Source: Tremella fuciformis
Lineage: Eukaryota > Basidiomycota > Tremellomycetes > Tremellales > Tremellaceae
Length of the DNA: 64,000 nt
Assembly: GCA_032768795.1 (NCBI GenBank)
Contig: CP136493.1
Span: 1,550,001 to 1,614,000, forward strand
Direction: 5' to 3'
The notes under the pieces are model-generated. The model saw only the letters and a program-made list of their open reading frames with translations. It had not been told where the DNA came from and did no database searches. The translations under genes were made by a program, and so were the position numbers. Below are positions 32,083 through 43,186 of the stretch, piece by piece; the first letter of the stretch is position 1; each line of letters opens with the position of its first letter.

Positions 32083-35000
32083 CTAGCCCGGGTTGAACCG
32101 CCACTTGATACCGCCGCGCTGCTGTTCCAATGCTATCACTCAGCCATGCCCGCTAAGCGTTGTGGTTATGAAAGTGAGACGACGCACCTTGCACTTCGGA
32201 CATGCCCTGGCGGCGCTCGTTCTGCAACACCAAGCGCTTGAGCTGTTCCTGCTCCGCCTTGGAGCGCATCTGGTGCGAGCGGATGTTCATCGCGATCGTC
32301 GAGTCCATCGGGACCTCCAGCGGGCGGAGCTGTCCGTCAGCTACCTGCCACTACGTGTTATCAATAGCTGACCTGCTGCTTGCCTCCTTTCTTCGCCAAG
32401 AACGTGAACTGCATCCCGCTCTCCCCGTTCATCGGAGCTGCTTTGCTCGGAACGCTGGGACTGGTGGGCTTGGCCAGAGTGGTCGGGCCGATGCTCTCGG
32501 TTTTGCGGATGTGCGGGACGGCCGCATCGAATACCGGCGGCGCCTTGCCTCGGACCGCCAGAGAAGGATCGACGAGCATCTTGGCAAACTCTCGGTCAAA
32601 GTCTGCCTGAGCTTCGAGGTCGACTTCCTCCTTCTCGTGTGGGTCTCGCAGCAGGACGACCTCTTCGCCCTCATCCGGTGTCGACTCGCCATCATCGTCG
32701 GGCGACAGAGGCGCGGTGGGCTGATCTGGAGAATTTGGAGCGGATCCTGGCGCCCGAGGCGCGTGCCCGTCACCCTCCTCGTCATCGGACTCGGATCCCT
32801 CTGTCGCAACTTCATCCGCATCGCCTTCGGCGGCAAGAATACCATCGACAGCAGCGGCCGCCTCTGCGAAAGTTTTCAGACGCGCATCTTTTGGTCGAAG
32901 CGTCTGGACGTCAGCGGCATGACGCTCAATCCGCGAAGCTCACTTCGAATGTATCAGTGAGCATGAACTCGACGTCCATCGGGGTTTCGATCTTGCAGAC
33001 GATGTACAACTGACTATCAGCTCTGTCAACGGCCACCAAGCTGAACTCGCCTGGAAAAATACTAAGAAGTGATCCATTTTGCGCTTCAAAGAGCCCTTGG
33101 AGAAACACGAGCCGCACGTATCGAGCAACGTGCACACGAGCCGGACTCGGAAGAAATCGTGTACCGCATCGATGGGACTTTCGCGACCAGGAACAGGGTA
33201 CTGTTCGCCTGCTAGTCAGCTGCATTGAAAGACAATATAGCAGCTTACGGTGGCCGAAGGAGATCAGAGACCACAGAGTGTCGAAGATGACAGGGGCGTT
33301 GACGACACGGTACATGTATAATTCTCCCAGATACTTGACCGAAGCTATGCGTCGCTGATTGTACTTGAAAATGTTCTCCTGCCAATTCAGCCAGATATCC
33401 TGTGGCAAGGGCTCACCTCCATGCCAAGCCGGATGTCTTCTAAGACCTGATCAACGACAGCGATGCTGAAGTCGGGGTGATACCTCGCCAGATCATCGAC
33501 GAGGGCCGCCGCGTGCTCAATATTCCCGTACTTGATCTCCCAGATATCCGTGAACGTAGACAAGATGAAATCGTGTGTCGACTCGTCGTCCCAGTGCAGC
33601 TTGCGAAGGAGCTTGAGCACCTTATCAATAGTCCTCTTCTCCAGCACGTGATACAGAAGATACTGGACGAACTGCTGCATCGGAGGCAGCTCGACAACTT
33701 GACGGGCAACGCGCTCGGGTGGATTGCACTGATAGAACGCGTTTTCGAGCATAATGAGATGGCGCTGGTCGAGATGCGAATTGGCTTGCTTCCGCCGCAT
33801 GAGCTCGATCATGTTCTTGGCGGTCACTGCGGTTGGTTCGTATCGCAACAAGAACCGGCCACATGTCTCAAGGAGGTTGGCGATGTTTTCTATGTTGGCC
33901 CGGAAGTCGTCAAGGAAGACCTTCAGGACGTGCAAAATAGCATAGGGCTTTGCAACTTTGAATTTCGCCAGCTCGCCCCAGAAGCGCACATTCTGACTTT
34001 AGGATAGACCCCACGCATAACGATGCCAGCTTGCTCACCTTGAGCCGAACACCGTCGAGCTCACGAATGAGGCGTTTGCGCTGTAGGTATCGCATTTCTT
34101 CGTCCAACTGAATGCTTAGCTCCGATAAACCACAATTACAGCCTGACTAACCAGCTCAAGCACCCCTGCACTGACGTCAGGCATGTAGGGATCCAAAGTG
34201 GCCAGCAGACGTCCGTAATGTGGCAGCAAGTCGGTGCGATTCTTTGGCACGGATCCAATGAACTGAAATCAGCCCGTGCCAGCAACTAGCCCGATAGTCC
34301 CACAATGATAAGCCTCTTCCTAGCGGCCTTCGAGTTGAGAAAGGCAAAGTCGGTGGCCAGCTTGTCGACCATCTCTCTGTTGCTGGCTTCAGGTAGGGTG
34401 GCAAAGATGGCGTTCAGTCTGGCCACGGGCGCGGATTGCAGCTCTTCGTCCGTGTCCTTCTCCTTGCTTGCTAGCGCTTCAGACTCCACCGCGGCTGCAG
34501 CCACCTTGTCCACCTCCATGAGAGCGGCAGCATCCTCAGAGCCGGTCGACTCTCGCCTGGACATCTCGACCAGTTCGTCGTGTCCATTCGCAGTTTTGCC
34601 CGAGTCGTCTTGGAGATCCATTTGCTCCAGTTGGCGGCGAATGTCTTCCTCGTCTTTCTTGCGCTTCTCCTCCTCCGCTGCGGTACTGGTGTCTTGGTCA
34701 TGGGCTTTCTCCTTGATGCCAAGCAGAGAGGCCGGTACCACTTGCTTGAGATCCAGCAGGTCCTCGTAGAATCTCCTCTCCTCGTCGTCGTCCCAGATAC
34801 CGCCACCTTCGCCCTCATCTCGCACAGTGAACGATGATTGGGATTCCACAATCTGCAGACCAGACTTAGTGAGCGAAGCAGCGGTAGGTAGCGTTGGTGC
34901 CTGTTGTCCCAGAAGGTCCGCCAGAGTCTGAACGCCGGTCGTCAGTCGCTCGACAGCCTTAGTCATGCGCTCGTACGCGTGTTGGCGGTCTTCGAAGATT

Positions 35001-36025
35001 TCGCCTGACTTGATGTATGCCTCATGATTACGCTTGTCTTGCTCGAGCAGTTTCTACGATCAGCCACTATCCATGCAAGTCGTGCAAGACAGCTTACGAT
35101 CTGGCCCTTGACCAGGGTCTTGCTGGCATTGCTAAAATAGCCCAAGAAGAGGTCTCTCACGCTCTTCTGGATGGCCTTTGGCGCCAACTCTTCGCCCGGC
35201 TCGGCAGCCTCTTCATTTGAGGTGGCATCGCCCATCGGACCCATGTACACGCGCCCGAGGTGCTTGAGAAAGTATGTAAGAAGAGGGAGATTGGTGAATT
35301 GCGGATCACTGCTCATCTGTTCGTCAGCGGGTCAGCAAGGTAGCCGACAACCGCGCGACTGACGAAGCCTTTGAGGATCCTGACCACCTCGTCCCCTCCC
35401 TTAGCAGCACCCTCCGCCCACGCACCTGCCAGCGCGAGCTCCGCGACGATACGCAGAGCGATGCGTTGCTTCGCCAGGCGATCTTTCTCCTCCTTCTCCT
35501 TGTCCTTGTCCCCGCCATCCTTGATACTGGAAGCATTCGGGCCCGAAGGACTTAGTACTGCCAACAGGGCATTTGTGGCTAGCAGCTGAGGCAGAAAGTC
35601 GGGCGTCAATCTGCTATGCAGGTGGATGATGACCTGCACGCTCAGTGAGACCCGTCACAAGACCATAGTGTACTGACCTCTACGGCGACATCTGGGTCGC
35701 CCTTGCCTCTGCTGGCGCCTTCCACCACAGCCGCCACTATTTCCTCGAGATATTTCGTCAAGGTGAGACCATCGATCTCCTTGATGAGCGTCTCTGCCGG
35801 CCCGATGAGCAGCGATGATCTCAGCCTGTTCAGGAGAGTCGTATGTTTCTTCAAAGACGAGTCGAGAGCTCCGGCGGGTCCTGATGGTGAGCACCAGCCC
35901 CATCACTGGGTGGCCAACAGTGGAAAGGGGCGCTCACGTTGAGCCTCGTCCAGCCATGCCTTCTCGACCTTTTCCAACCAGCCTTTGCGTTTCTCGTATT
36001 TGGCGGCATAGTCGGCCGTGGACAT
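32083..36025 (-). CDS. NMD2: Nonsense-mediated decay factor UPF2/NMD2
   Basis: UPF2 bridges UPF1 and UPF3 in nonsense-mediated mRNA decay. A 14-exon model gives 1120 residues: 36025-35938, 35880-35678, 35633-35364, 35316-35098, 35053-34304, 34262-34152, 34107-34039, 33992-33417, 33378-33249, 33208-33051, 33009-32944, 32903-32373, 32329-32188, 32132-32083. The first MIF4G domain includes LKKHTTLLNRLRSSLL. The second includes VPKNRTDLLPHYGRLLATLD and LDEEMRYLQRKRLIRELDG. The third includes NIFKYNQRRIASVKYLGELY, FFRVRLVCTLLDTCG and TPMDVEFMLTDTFE. An acidic stretch and a UPF1-binding tail (VPMDSTIAMNIRSHQM, KRLVLQNERRQ) close the protein. The intron 33010-33050 is GC-AG. Confidence 0.95.
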
Positions 36026-36368
36026 GACCGTCCTTGCCCGTCCAGCCCGTCCAAAGAGATATGCAAAGCCGTTGTCGCCGTACTGCTGATCGTCGAGGTC
36101 GCCATCTCCGTTTGGAGAAAGGGAGATTGATCTGAATCACGTGACGTCACCCTGGCGCGCGTTGCGCCGACTGGGAGCAGGTCTCCCCTCCGTTCACCTC
36201 ACCTCGTTGCGACACTAAGCTCTCATTCAGCCCGCATGTCCGACATACCGCTCCTCATCACATGTGGCCTTGGTGCGGTAGCCTGTCATAGGTGACCAGC
36301 AAAAAGACGCCTCTTTTCGAGGACCTGAACGCGAATTACAGCTCGCCTGCGGGCGTCCGCAAGCGCAA
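36026..36368. promoter_or_regulatory. Divergent promoter UPF2 / WDR68-like gene
   Basis: 343 bp separate two start codons facing away from each other. It contains CACGTGACGTCA near 36136, an overlapping E-box and CRE-like palindrome, about 110 bp upstream of the UPF2 start. No TATA box is obvious. Confidence 0.45.
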
Positions 36369-37810
36369 ATGGACGAAGTCATGATGCACCTTCCTCCGGT
36401 CCTCGAATACACCTCTCCGTGTAAGTACCCTCCTCAGATCGGCGCTTTGAGCCTGTCTGACTCGAGCAGACCCACTGTACGGTATCGCATTTTCCAACGC
36501 ACCTTCTCACCCTCACCGCATCGCCCTCACCTCCTACTACCCCGGACCGACGAACAAGCTGCAAATCGTCGACCTCGATCCAGGCCCGTCGTCCCCTTAC
36601 TCCCCGCAAAGCGATTTCGCCTCACTAGCCCAGTCAAACTTGCAGTTCCCAGCGACCAAAGTCGGTTGGCAGCCTGCCGAACGCTCAAGAGGCCTGGGGG
36701 ACGAGACAGAGCTGCTGGCAACTACCGGCGACGTGCTGCGGATATGGGAGCTGGGAACTGAGTATGATGATGCTGGAAGCGGATACGTTGGGAGCAACGG
36801 CTTCTCAAACGGTTCCGGCGCCTACAGTTTGAGGGCTCGGAGTGTCCTTACGAATGTCAGTGGTAGCACAATCGATTCTGGCAAGGTATTGATGAAGAGC
36901 AGAGCAAAGCACCGGCGTCCAATCTACCGCCGATCACATCTTTCAGCTGGAATCCCGTGGCGACTCAGAGCATTGTTACGTGTTCCTTCGACACCACAGC
37001 GACGCTATGGGATATCAATACCTCTCAAGCCCTCACTCAGCTCATTGCGCACGATCGGGCAGTGTATGACCTGTGAGCACGTGTTCCCGGCTGCACTTGG
37101 CGGGTCGTGACTGATGGCAGGTCGTGGCTACCACAATCAACAGATATCTTTGTCTCTGTCGGAGCTGACGGATCCCTTCGAGCATTTGATCTGCGTACAT
37201 TGGAGCACTCGACGATCCTGTACGAGTCGACCGGCGATGCGCCACTAGCTCGCATAGCGTTCAGCAATACCGAGCAGTGAGTCCTCCCCTTGACGGTACT
37301 GGACGAATGCTCACTATCAGACATATGTTGGCGTGCTTTGGGATGGACGACTCGAAAGTCTTCATATTAGACATGCGCTCCCCGGGCCAGCCAGTGGCCG
37401 AGCTCATCGGCCACCAAGCCCCTCTGTCCGCCATTGCATGGGGTGCAGGCGGCTCACACCCCTCTTCATCAGGCGGATGGATCGCCTCTTGCGGCGATGA
37501 CCAGCAACTCCTCCTCTGGGACCTCACGGAGCCGCTGCCGGCTCCGCGGCCAAAATCATCCGCCAGCCGTCCAGGGCACAACGGCACAAACAGCCATGCC
37601 TCGCCGAACACCTACGCTCTGTCGCCCGCACCCTCAACAGACGCGGCGGGAGGGCGCAATGCGACGCCGTCCCCGAGCAGGGCGGTTGACATCTATCCGA
37701 CCAAGGCGTGGCAGGGCGAAGGCGAAATCAACAATCTGGCCTTTTCGCAAGAAGGCGATTGGGTCGGCTGCGTCAGCGGCCAGAAGCTGAGCGTCCTGCG
37801 GGCGCTCTGA
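36369..37810 (+). CDS. WD-repeat protein of the WDR68/DCAF7 (LWD) family
   Basis: This is a WD40 adaptor that in other eukaryotes binds DYRK/HIPK kinases and DDB1-CUL4. Exons 36369-36420, 36470-36855, 36900-37072, 37121-37276 and 37321-37810 give 418 residues. Family blocks are SPYPLYGIAFS, LLATTGDVLRIWELG, ITSFSWNPVATQSIVTCSFD, TLWDINTSQALTQLIAHDRA, DIFVSVGADGSLRAFDLRTL, EHSTILYES, and DMRSPGQPVAELIGHQAPLS. The last blade carries an insertion of about 60 Ser/Pro/Asn-rich residues after LLLWDL. The start at 36369 gives MDEVMMHLPPVLEYTSPY, leading directly into the first blade. Confidence 0.93.
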
Positions 37811-38082
37811 TTTCCGATACACTTGTCCCACTAGACTCCCGAAAATGAGAGACGAGACCCTTCGCTCCGTATAATACCCCTCATCGCGATTACCCATTTC
37901 TCACCATCGTCCCGATTTGGACCGCATCGACGACCACGGACTCACGACCGACCGTTCGTTGTAGATCATCATACTGCATGCATTGATGCGACATTGCCAC
38001 CAGGCGCTGACGGGTGGCCGCGAACATATGCATAAGGGTCATGAAGGGCAGAAGATCACAATAACTACACAGATGCAGACTC

Positions 38083-40630
38083 TCAATACTCGTCCACCGC
38101 GACAAATCGGACCCTCGTAGCGTTGGCCGTCCGAACAAGCACGCCCATGTTCTCATACTAGCTGTCAGCTTGCGGTAAACATCAGATCTGCAACAGCTCA
38201 CCTCGAGTACAGTGTCCATGAGTTGAGTCTCGGTGAAGCCCTTGGCCAACACCCGATTGCGCACGTCCACCATGGCGAGCTCCTCGAGCTCGTCCTCGTC
38301 CTCGTCTTCTTCGTCGGCCCGGCCCCGTGTCCGTCTGCGGCCCTGACCTCCCTTGGCAGCCATATCTTTGATGATACGGAAGATCTTGCTCGTGTCTGTC
38401 TGGTCCTCGCCCGCATTCCTGCCTGCCTGGTGCTCGTAAAGACTGGCCTTGGACACGTCCATGAGCCGCAGGGCCTCGTCGACATCGCCCTGACCGACCT
38501 CGGCGTCCATTCGCAGCCGTGCCAGCGCCTGAGAGAGACGCAAGACCGCAAGAAGGGTACGTGCCGAGACGTACGAGTAGTTCTTGTCTTCGGCCTCGTC
38601 CTCCTTCTGCTGCTTGCGCATCTGGACGTAGGACGAGACGATATAGTCCGATATGCTCGGAGGAACAATCGGCCGCACTTTTCGGCACTCGGCAATGTAG
38701 TGGCGCATCAGTGTCGGTTCAACAGGCTCAAAGTCCAGTTCGGGGTGCGTGTTGTGCATGTGTACGTAGGTGACGTGCTGTGCGAGACGCTCGTCGTCGT
38801 CTCGTGTGGGCGTGTCGAGGATGAGGAACAGGACATCGAATCGAGAGAGAAGGGCGGCGGGAAGGTTGATGTTCTCTACAGGGGATACTTTTGGGTTGTA
38901 TCGTCCGTACAACGGGTTGGCGGCGGCGAGAATTGATGTTCGTGCATTCAATGTAGTAGTGATACCGGCTTTCGAGATCGAAATGGTCTGTTGCTCCATG
39001 ACCTCGTGAATGGCTGTCCGGTCCGATTCGTCCATTTTGTCAAACTCATCGATGCAGCAGATACCGTTGTCCGCAAGCACGAGCGCACCTCCCTCTACAG
39101 AAGTCAGCCAGGCCATGAGGAGAGCAAGCGGACATACCCAATACCATCTCATCCGTTACTGGGTCCCGCATGACTGCTGCCGTCAAACCCACACCTGATG
39201 AACCACGACCGGTGGTGTAGACTCCTCTCGGCGCCACTTTGGTGATATACTTCAATAATTGCGACTTGGCTACACCGGGATCACCCATTAGACAAACGTT
39301 GATGTCTCCGCGGATCTTCATACCATCTCCGACGCTCTTCGTCACACCGCCGACAAGAAGCAGCAACAACGCCTTCTTGACGTCCTCGTGGCCGTAGATC
39401 TCCGGTGCGATCGAGTTGGCGAGCCTCGAGTACAAGTTCTGGTCTTCTTGCAAACCATGAATAGCTTGCTCGAGTTCCGGTGTAAGCTCCATCGCGTGGT
39501 ATTGCTTTTTGAGCTGGTGAACGTGCATCGCCTCAAGGAAAGTGTCTTGCAAAAGTCCTGCGCGAATGGCGCGGAAGCCGGTGTACGGTGTCGGGAGGAA
39601 GATACCAGATATGTTGACAACATCGCCTGGGTTGACTGATCGTGTGAGGGTACCATACAGATGGATGGTCATGGACCGGGGGATGTGGCCGACGGGGACC
39701 TGGTCTGCCATTTCCTGGATCTTAACCTCCTGGAATGGCCTGAACCTCGAAGCGCGAGTCTGCATGTGAAGTTGGCCATGCGTGTTGTTCAGGACACACT
39801 GCTGCGACGGGCAGGTTGCGAGGGGCGTGAAGGCCTTTTGGGCAATCTCTTGGAAGATCTCGTTACCACACGAGTCGCAGGTGTACGCATTGACCAGCAA
39901 GAGCGGCTTGACCTCGGACACACGCGTGACGATACCTCTGACGGTGATGAGTTTCCCGAGGTGCGAGCCGCGAACTGCTCGGACGGCAAGCACATCGGCC
40001 GTGCGCGAGACGGGCTTGAAGTACACGCTGTACCGCCGCATGAGCTCAGGAGGGAACATGCCGGTCTCAGCGGCGCCGCCCTGGTTGGCGGCAATCTCGG
40101 CGTTCATCTCCCTGCGCTGCTGCATGATGAGGTCGAGCACGTCGGAGGTGTGGTCCATCTCGTGGTCTGGCTCCGGCATGATCTTGTCAATGACATCGCA
40201 GAAGAGGGAGATGTAGTGGCGGGTGTTGCGTTGGATGTTCTGCAGGAGAGAGGTGTCGTTGTCGAACTTGCGCAGGTCGTTCAGGTCGACGACGACCTCG
40301 GCCGTCTGACGGTTGGCGACTCTTCTCAAAACACGCAGGTATTTCTCCTTGACTCGGCTGGCTCGTCCGCCGTCGAGCCCAAGGTCGTCCAGGTCATCGG
40401 CGAGCTCCTCCTCATCCTCCTCTGCTGCCTCATCGTCGTCTGCCGGCAGCTGCTGAGCTTGTTGACGGCCTCGGCGGTGTGAGCGGGGTTGTGGGACATA
40501 GCGAGTTAGAAACTCCTCGATTTTGCGCACTTCCTCGGCGTAGTCGACCTGTCGTCAGGTCTCGAGAACAGAGATCAAGCAACGAACTCACAGGGATTGT
40601 GGCGACGGGCAGCACGCCGACGTTGGCCAT
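38083..40630 (-). CDS. MCM7: Replicative helicase subunit MCM7
   Basis: MCM7 is one of six subunits of the MCM2-7 helicase loaded at replication origins. Exons 40630-40592, 40548-39138, 39094-38202 and 38157-38083 give 805 residues. The start [13 protein letters not shown] leads through a 43-nt intron into [19 protein letters not shown] zinc motif (YTCDSCGN ... CPSQQC) lies in the N-terminal domain. The AAA+ core has Walker [12 protein letters not shown], the MCM7-like [18 protein letters not shown], Walker B CIDEFDKM and the arginine-finger block SRFDVLFL. The last small exon encodes [20 protein letters not shown], matching the winged-helix end of MCM7. An acidic stretch ([12 protein letters not shown]) sits in the C-terminal linker. 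Confidence 0.96.
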
Positions 40631-40932
40631 CCTGCCGTTGTCTACCAAGGCGATGCTGATGGCTATGTGGATGCGCGCGTATAGTCGAGACGAGAGTCTT
40701 TGAAGTAGTAGAAGGTGGTGGTGGCTGGCACGTTGAGCATAGGACCATTTTATGAGCACCTCAGGGAAATGTCAAGACGCGTCGCGCTGAACAGTGCCTG
40801 AAAAGCGGCGAGCGCCGTCCGCTGCCCTTGCCTGTAGATCTTCGACTGCTAAAGCAACTTTCAGCTTGCAAAGACGGGCAGACAATACGCCTACATCGCC
40901 GACCTGCACGCGACTCGGCCCACATACACATC
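40631..40932. promoter_or_regulatory. Divergent promoter MCM7 / HSK3 with MCB-like site
   Basis: 302 bp lie between the start codons of a replication gene and a kinetochore gene. An ACGCGT hexamer is at 40777-40782, in the context GACGCGTCGCG, roughly midway. ACGCGT is the MCB element bound by MBF for G1/S transcription in fungi. Function here is inference from position. Confidence 0.55.
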
Positions 40933-41233
40933 ATGTCGTCCGCTTCGACTCTCAAAGGGCGACATTACACCGCTCTCGCGTCCCGCCTGCGACAACTCGG
41001 CCACAACCTCGGCGAGACGGAGGTGCAGCTGGAAGCGATGGCAGATCAGCTGCAAAGCATGCAGAAGCTGGGCGTGCAATGCGGATCGCAGTGAGTATGA
41101 CTGTGAGGGAGATGCGGGGAGAAGCTGATGCGAAAGGTTTATGGCAGTCTCGCGCCTGCTAGACGCAGAGCTCGATCTCGTGCGACAAAAAGAAGAGGCG
41201 AGAACAGCGGCAGAGACACAGCCAGCACAGTGA
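40933..41233 (+). CDS. HSK3: DASH complex subunit Hsk3
   Basis: Hsk3 is a small subunit of the DASH/Dam1 ring that couples kinetochores to microtubules. Exons 40933-41090 and 41137-41233 are joined across a 46-nt intron, giving 84 residues. The family pattern is visible: RHYTALASRLRQLGHNLGET, then QLEAMADQLQSMQKLGVQ, and after the splice QFMAVSRLL. The splice between SQ and FMAV rebuilds the conserved short motif after the coiled coil. The length matches the family (about 70-90 residues). It is divergent from MCM7. Confidence 0.85.
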
Positions 41234-41411
41234 CATCGGCACAACCGACATGCCTGGGACATATGAGAGGGGACTGTTGTAATGCTGTATATATGTATCT
41301 CTAGGAGACCTTGGAAGCCATCTAGCGGGCACCCCTTCACGATGACCAGTGGACGAGACGGCATAACATATGCGCAGATTGTGTTGAGTGACGCGTGGAC
41401 AATGTTCAGCG

Positions 41412-42465
41412 CTATTGCGGCGCCTGTGTGCCCAGCCACTCCTCCACAGACACCTTGATGCGTTGCGTGACGCTCTCGAAGCTGTCCAGAGCCGGTCGCA
41501 CATCGAGCGAGAAGACAGGGTTGCCATCTTCGTCTGGCGGTGCGGAGTAATAGTCGATGACATAGCGCGTGGTGATGGTCTGGTCGCTGCTCTGTTCGCT
41601 CTTCGCGCTAGCTGGACTCGGGACGGTGGCGGACGGGTTTGCTGGCCGTGTGACGATCCAGTCGTGTCTGTCAAAAGGCGGTGTGGTGCTACATGTCAGC
41701 GGTGGGTCGAGCTTGACCAGGGCATCTGGAGACAGGTCGAAACGCCCCTGATCGACACCAGGAGAGGTGGACTGACTTGAACTTGGAAGGGAAGATCTGA
41801 CCCAGCCAGAGATGCATCCGAGCCTTCGGTGAGATCTCGCCTGGCCGCCCTTGGAAGCGAGCGAGTTGAGCCTGGTCTCCACTACAAGTCAGCGAGCGCT
41901 CTATGCACACCTCACATCGAGTCTTGCAAGCTCCAGACCGGACGACCCTTATCTGAATCTCTACTCACCCCGGCAATCTCTTCTCCCAGCGCATGACCTC
42001 GTCCCACGCCCGCTCATTCAAAAAATTGTGAATCTCGACCATCATCTCCACACTATCCTCCGGCGTTTCCCACCCCTTCCTCACCAGAGCATTGTAGAAC
42101 TGCTGCGGACTCGGATAGTCCCACACAGGCCCCTCGCCGTACCCCTCAAAGCTCGCCTCTTTCGGACGGGGGATCGAGGACGACGTCCGATCTGTGGGAA
42201 GGTGCAGCTTCTGGCCGGGCGCGCGATCTGTCGCTGAGAGTCCTACCGGTATAGAGTTGAGCGGGTTGAGCGCATCGCCCTTGCCGTGCTGTACGGGGCA
42301 CTTGGCCGGTCCGGCCGTCGCACCGGGGTTGGATGACATGTGCATGGGGCATTGGGCTGGAGGGCGGCGGGAGGAAGATGGGATTGGGGGATGATCGGGC
42401 GGTAGCTGCGAGTCGGATGATGCGGAGGGGTCGATGATGGGCCGAGGGCCGATGGTGAAGCGCAT
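41412..42465 (-). CDS. CYC3: Holocytochrome-c synthase (cytochrome c haem lyase)
   Basis: The enzyme attaches haem to apocytochrome c (or c1) in the mitochondrial intermembrane space. Exons 42465-41969, 41881-41777 and 41688-41412 give 292 residues. Two Cys-Pro haem-regulatory motifs are at residues 39-40 (QCPMH) and 56-57 (KCPVQH). The core blocks are [68 protein letters not shown] and [10 protein letters not shown]. The second intron (41689-41776, 88 nt) is longer than average. Removing it joins SKFN directly to [10 protein letters not shown], as the family requires. CYC3 versus CYT2 cannot be told apart by eye. Confidence 0.92.
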
Positions 42466-43186
42466 GATGAGGTGCTTGGAGGTGCTTGCAGAAAGAGATG
42501 GGATGAGGAAGAGTATGTGTCACCAACTTTTTTACTGGTCAGTGTGGGTGGCGGCATTCCTGATGGGCAAAGGCGGATCTTCCCGGCCGAGCAGACAGCG
42601 GCAAATCACCTGGCGTCCGTATCACATCTGTGAATCTGTCTCTTCTCTGTCAACTCATGGCAGATGCCCCTCGCCTCAGAAGTGGTCTCTGTGCCGAGCC
42701 TTCGTGACCAGTCGCTCGGCAGAGGCTTACAGCAAGTCTGCAATGGCGGCCACACCTCTTCCCGAAACATCCTTTTTGCCAGTCGGCGTGAAGTTGCCAG
42801 CCAGCTGACGTCGCCGGAATCCTGATGCAGCTTGCAGTACCAAGGCTTGGCAAAATGAGCAAGATACAGCTCCGGAATCGACGACAAGCTCTGACAGCTG
42901 ACGGGTTCGTGCATGGCAAGAGGTGAAACACCGGAATCGGCCAATCCCCAGCCATGTCGCAAACATCGTCATCACCACAAGATAGGATATAAGTCGCACT
43001 CACGCATCATGCACCTCTCCCAAACCCCTCCTTCTCTTTCTCCACCTCTCCTCTCGCTTGCTGCGCAAGCCGCCCCGTCCTCCTCTCGGCCAGGTGCCCG
43101 CCCACAGCTCGACGCTACCCCTCGTTTTCCTCCATCCGTCACCGCACTCGCCTCTCTCAGCAGGATAACACAAAGGCTCCGCAAAA
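42466..43186. other. Intergenic region, no gene seen
   Basis: These 720 bp hold the divergent upstream regions of the haem lyase and the His-Asp-rich protein. The right part is pyrimidine-rich on the plus strand (CCTCCTTCTCTTTCTCCACC near 43026), as expected of a 5' leader. No other structure is seen. Confidence 0.5.
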
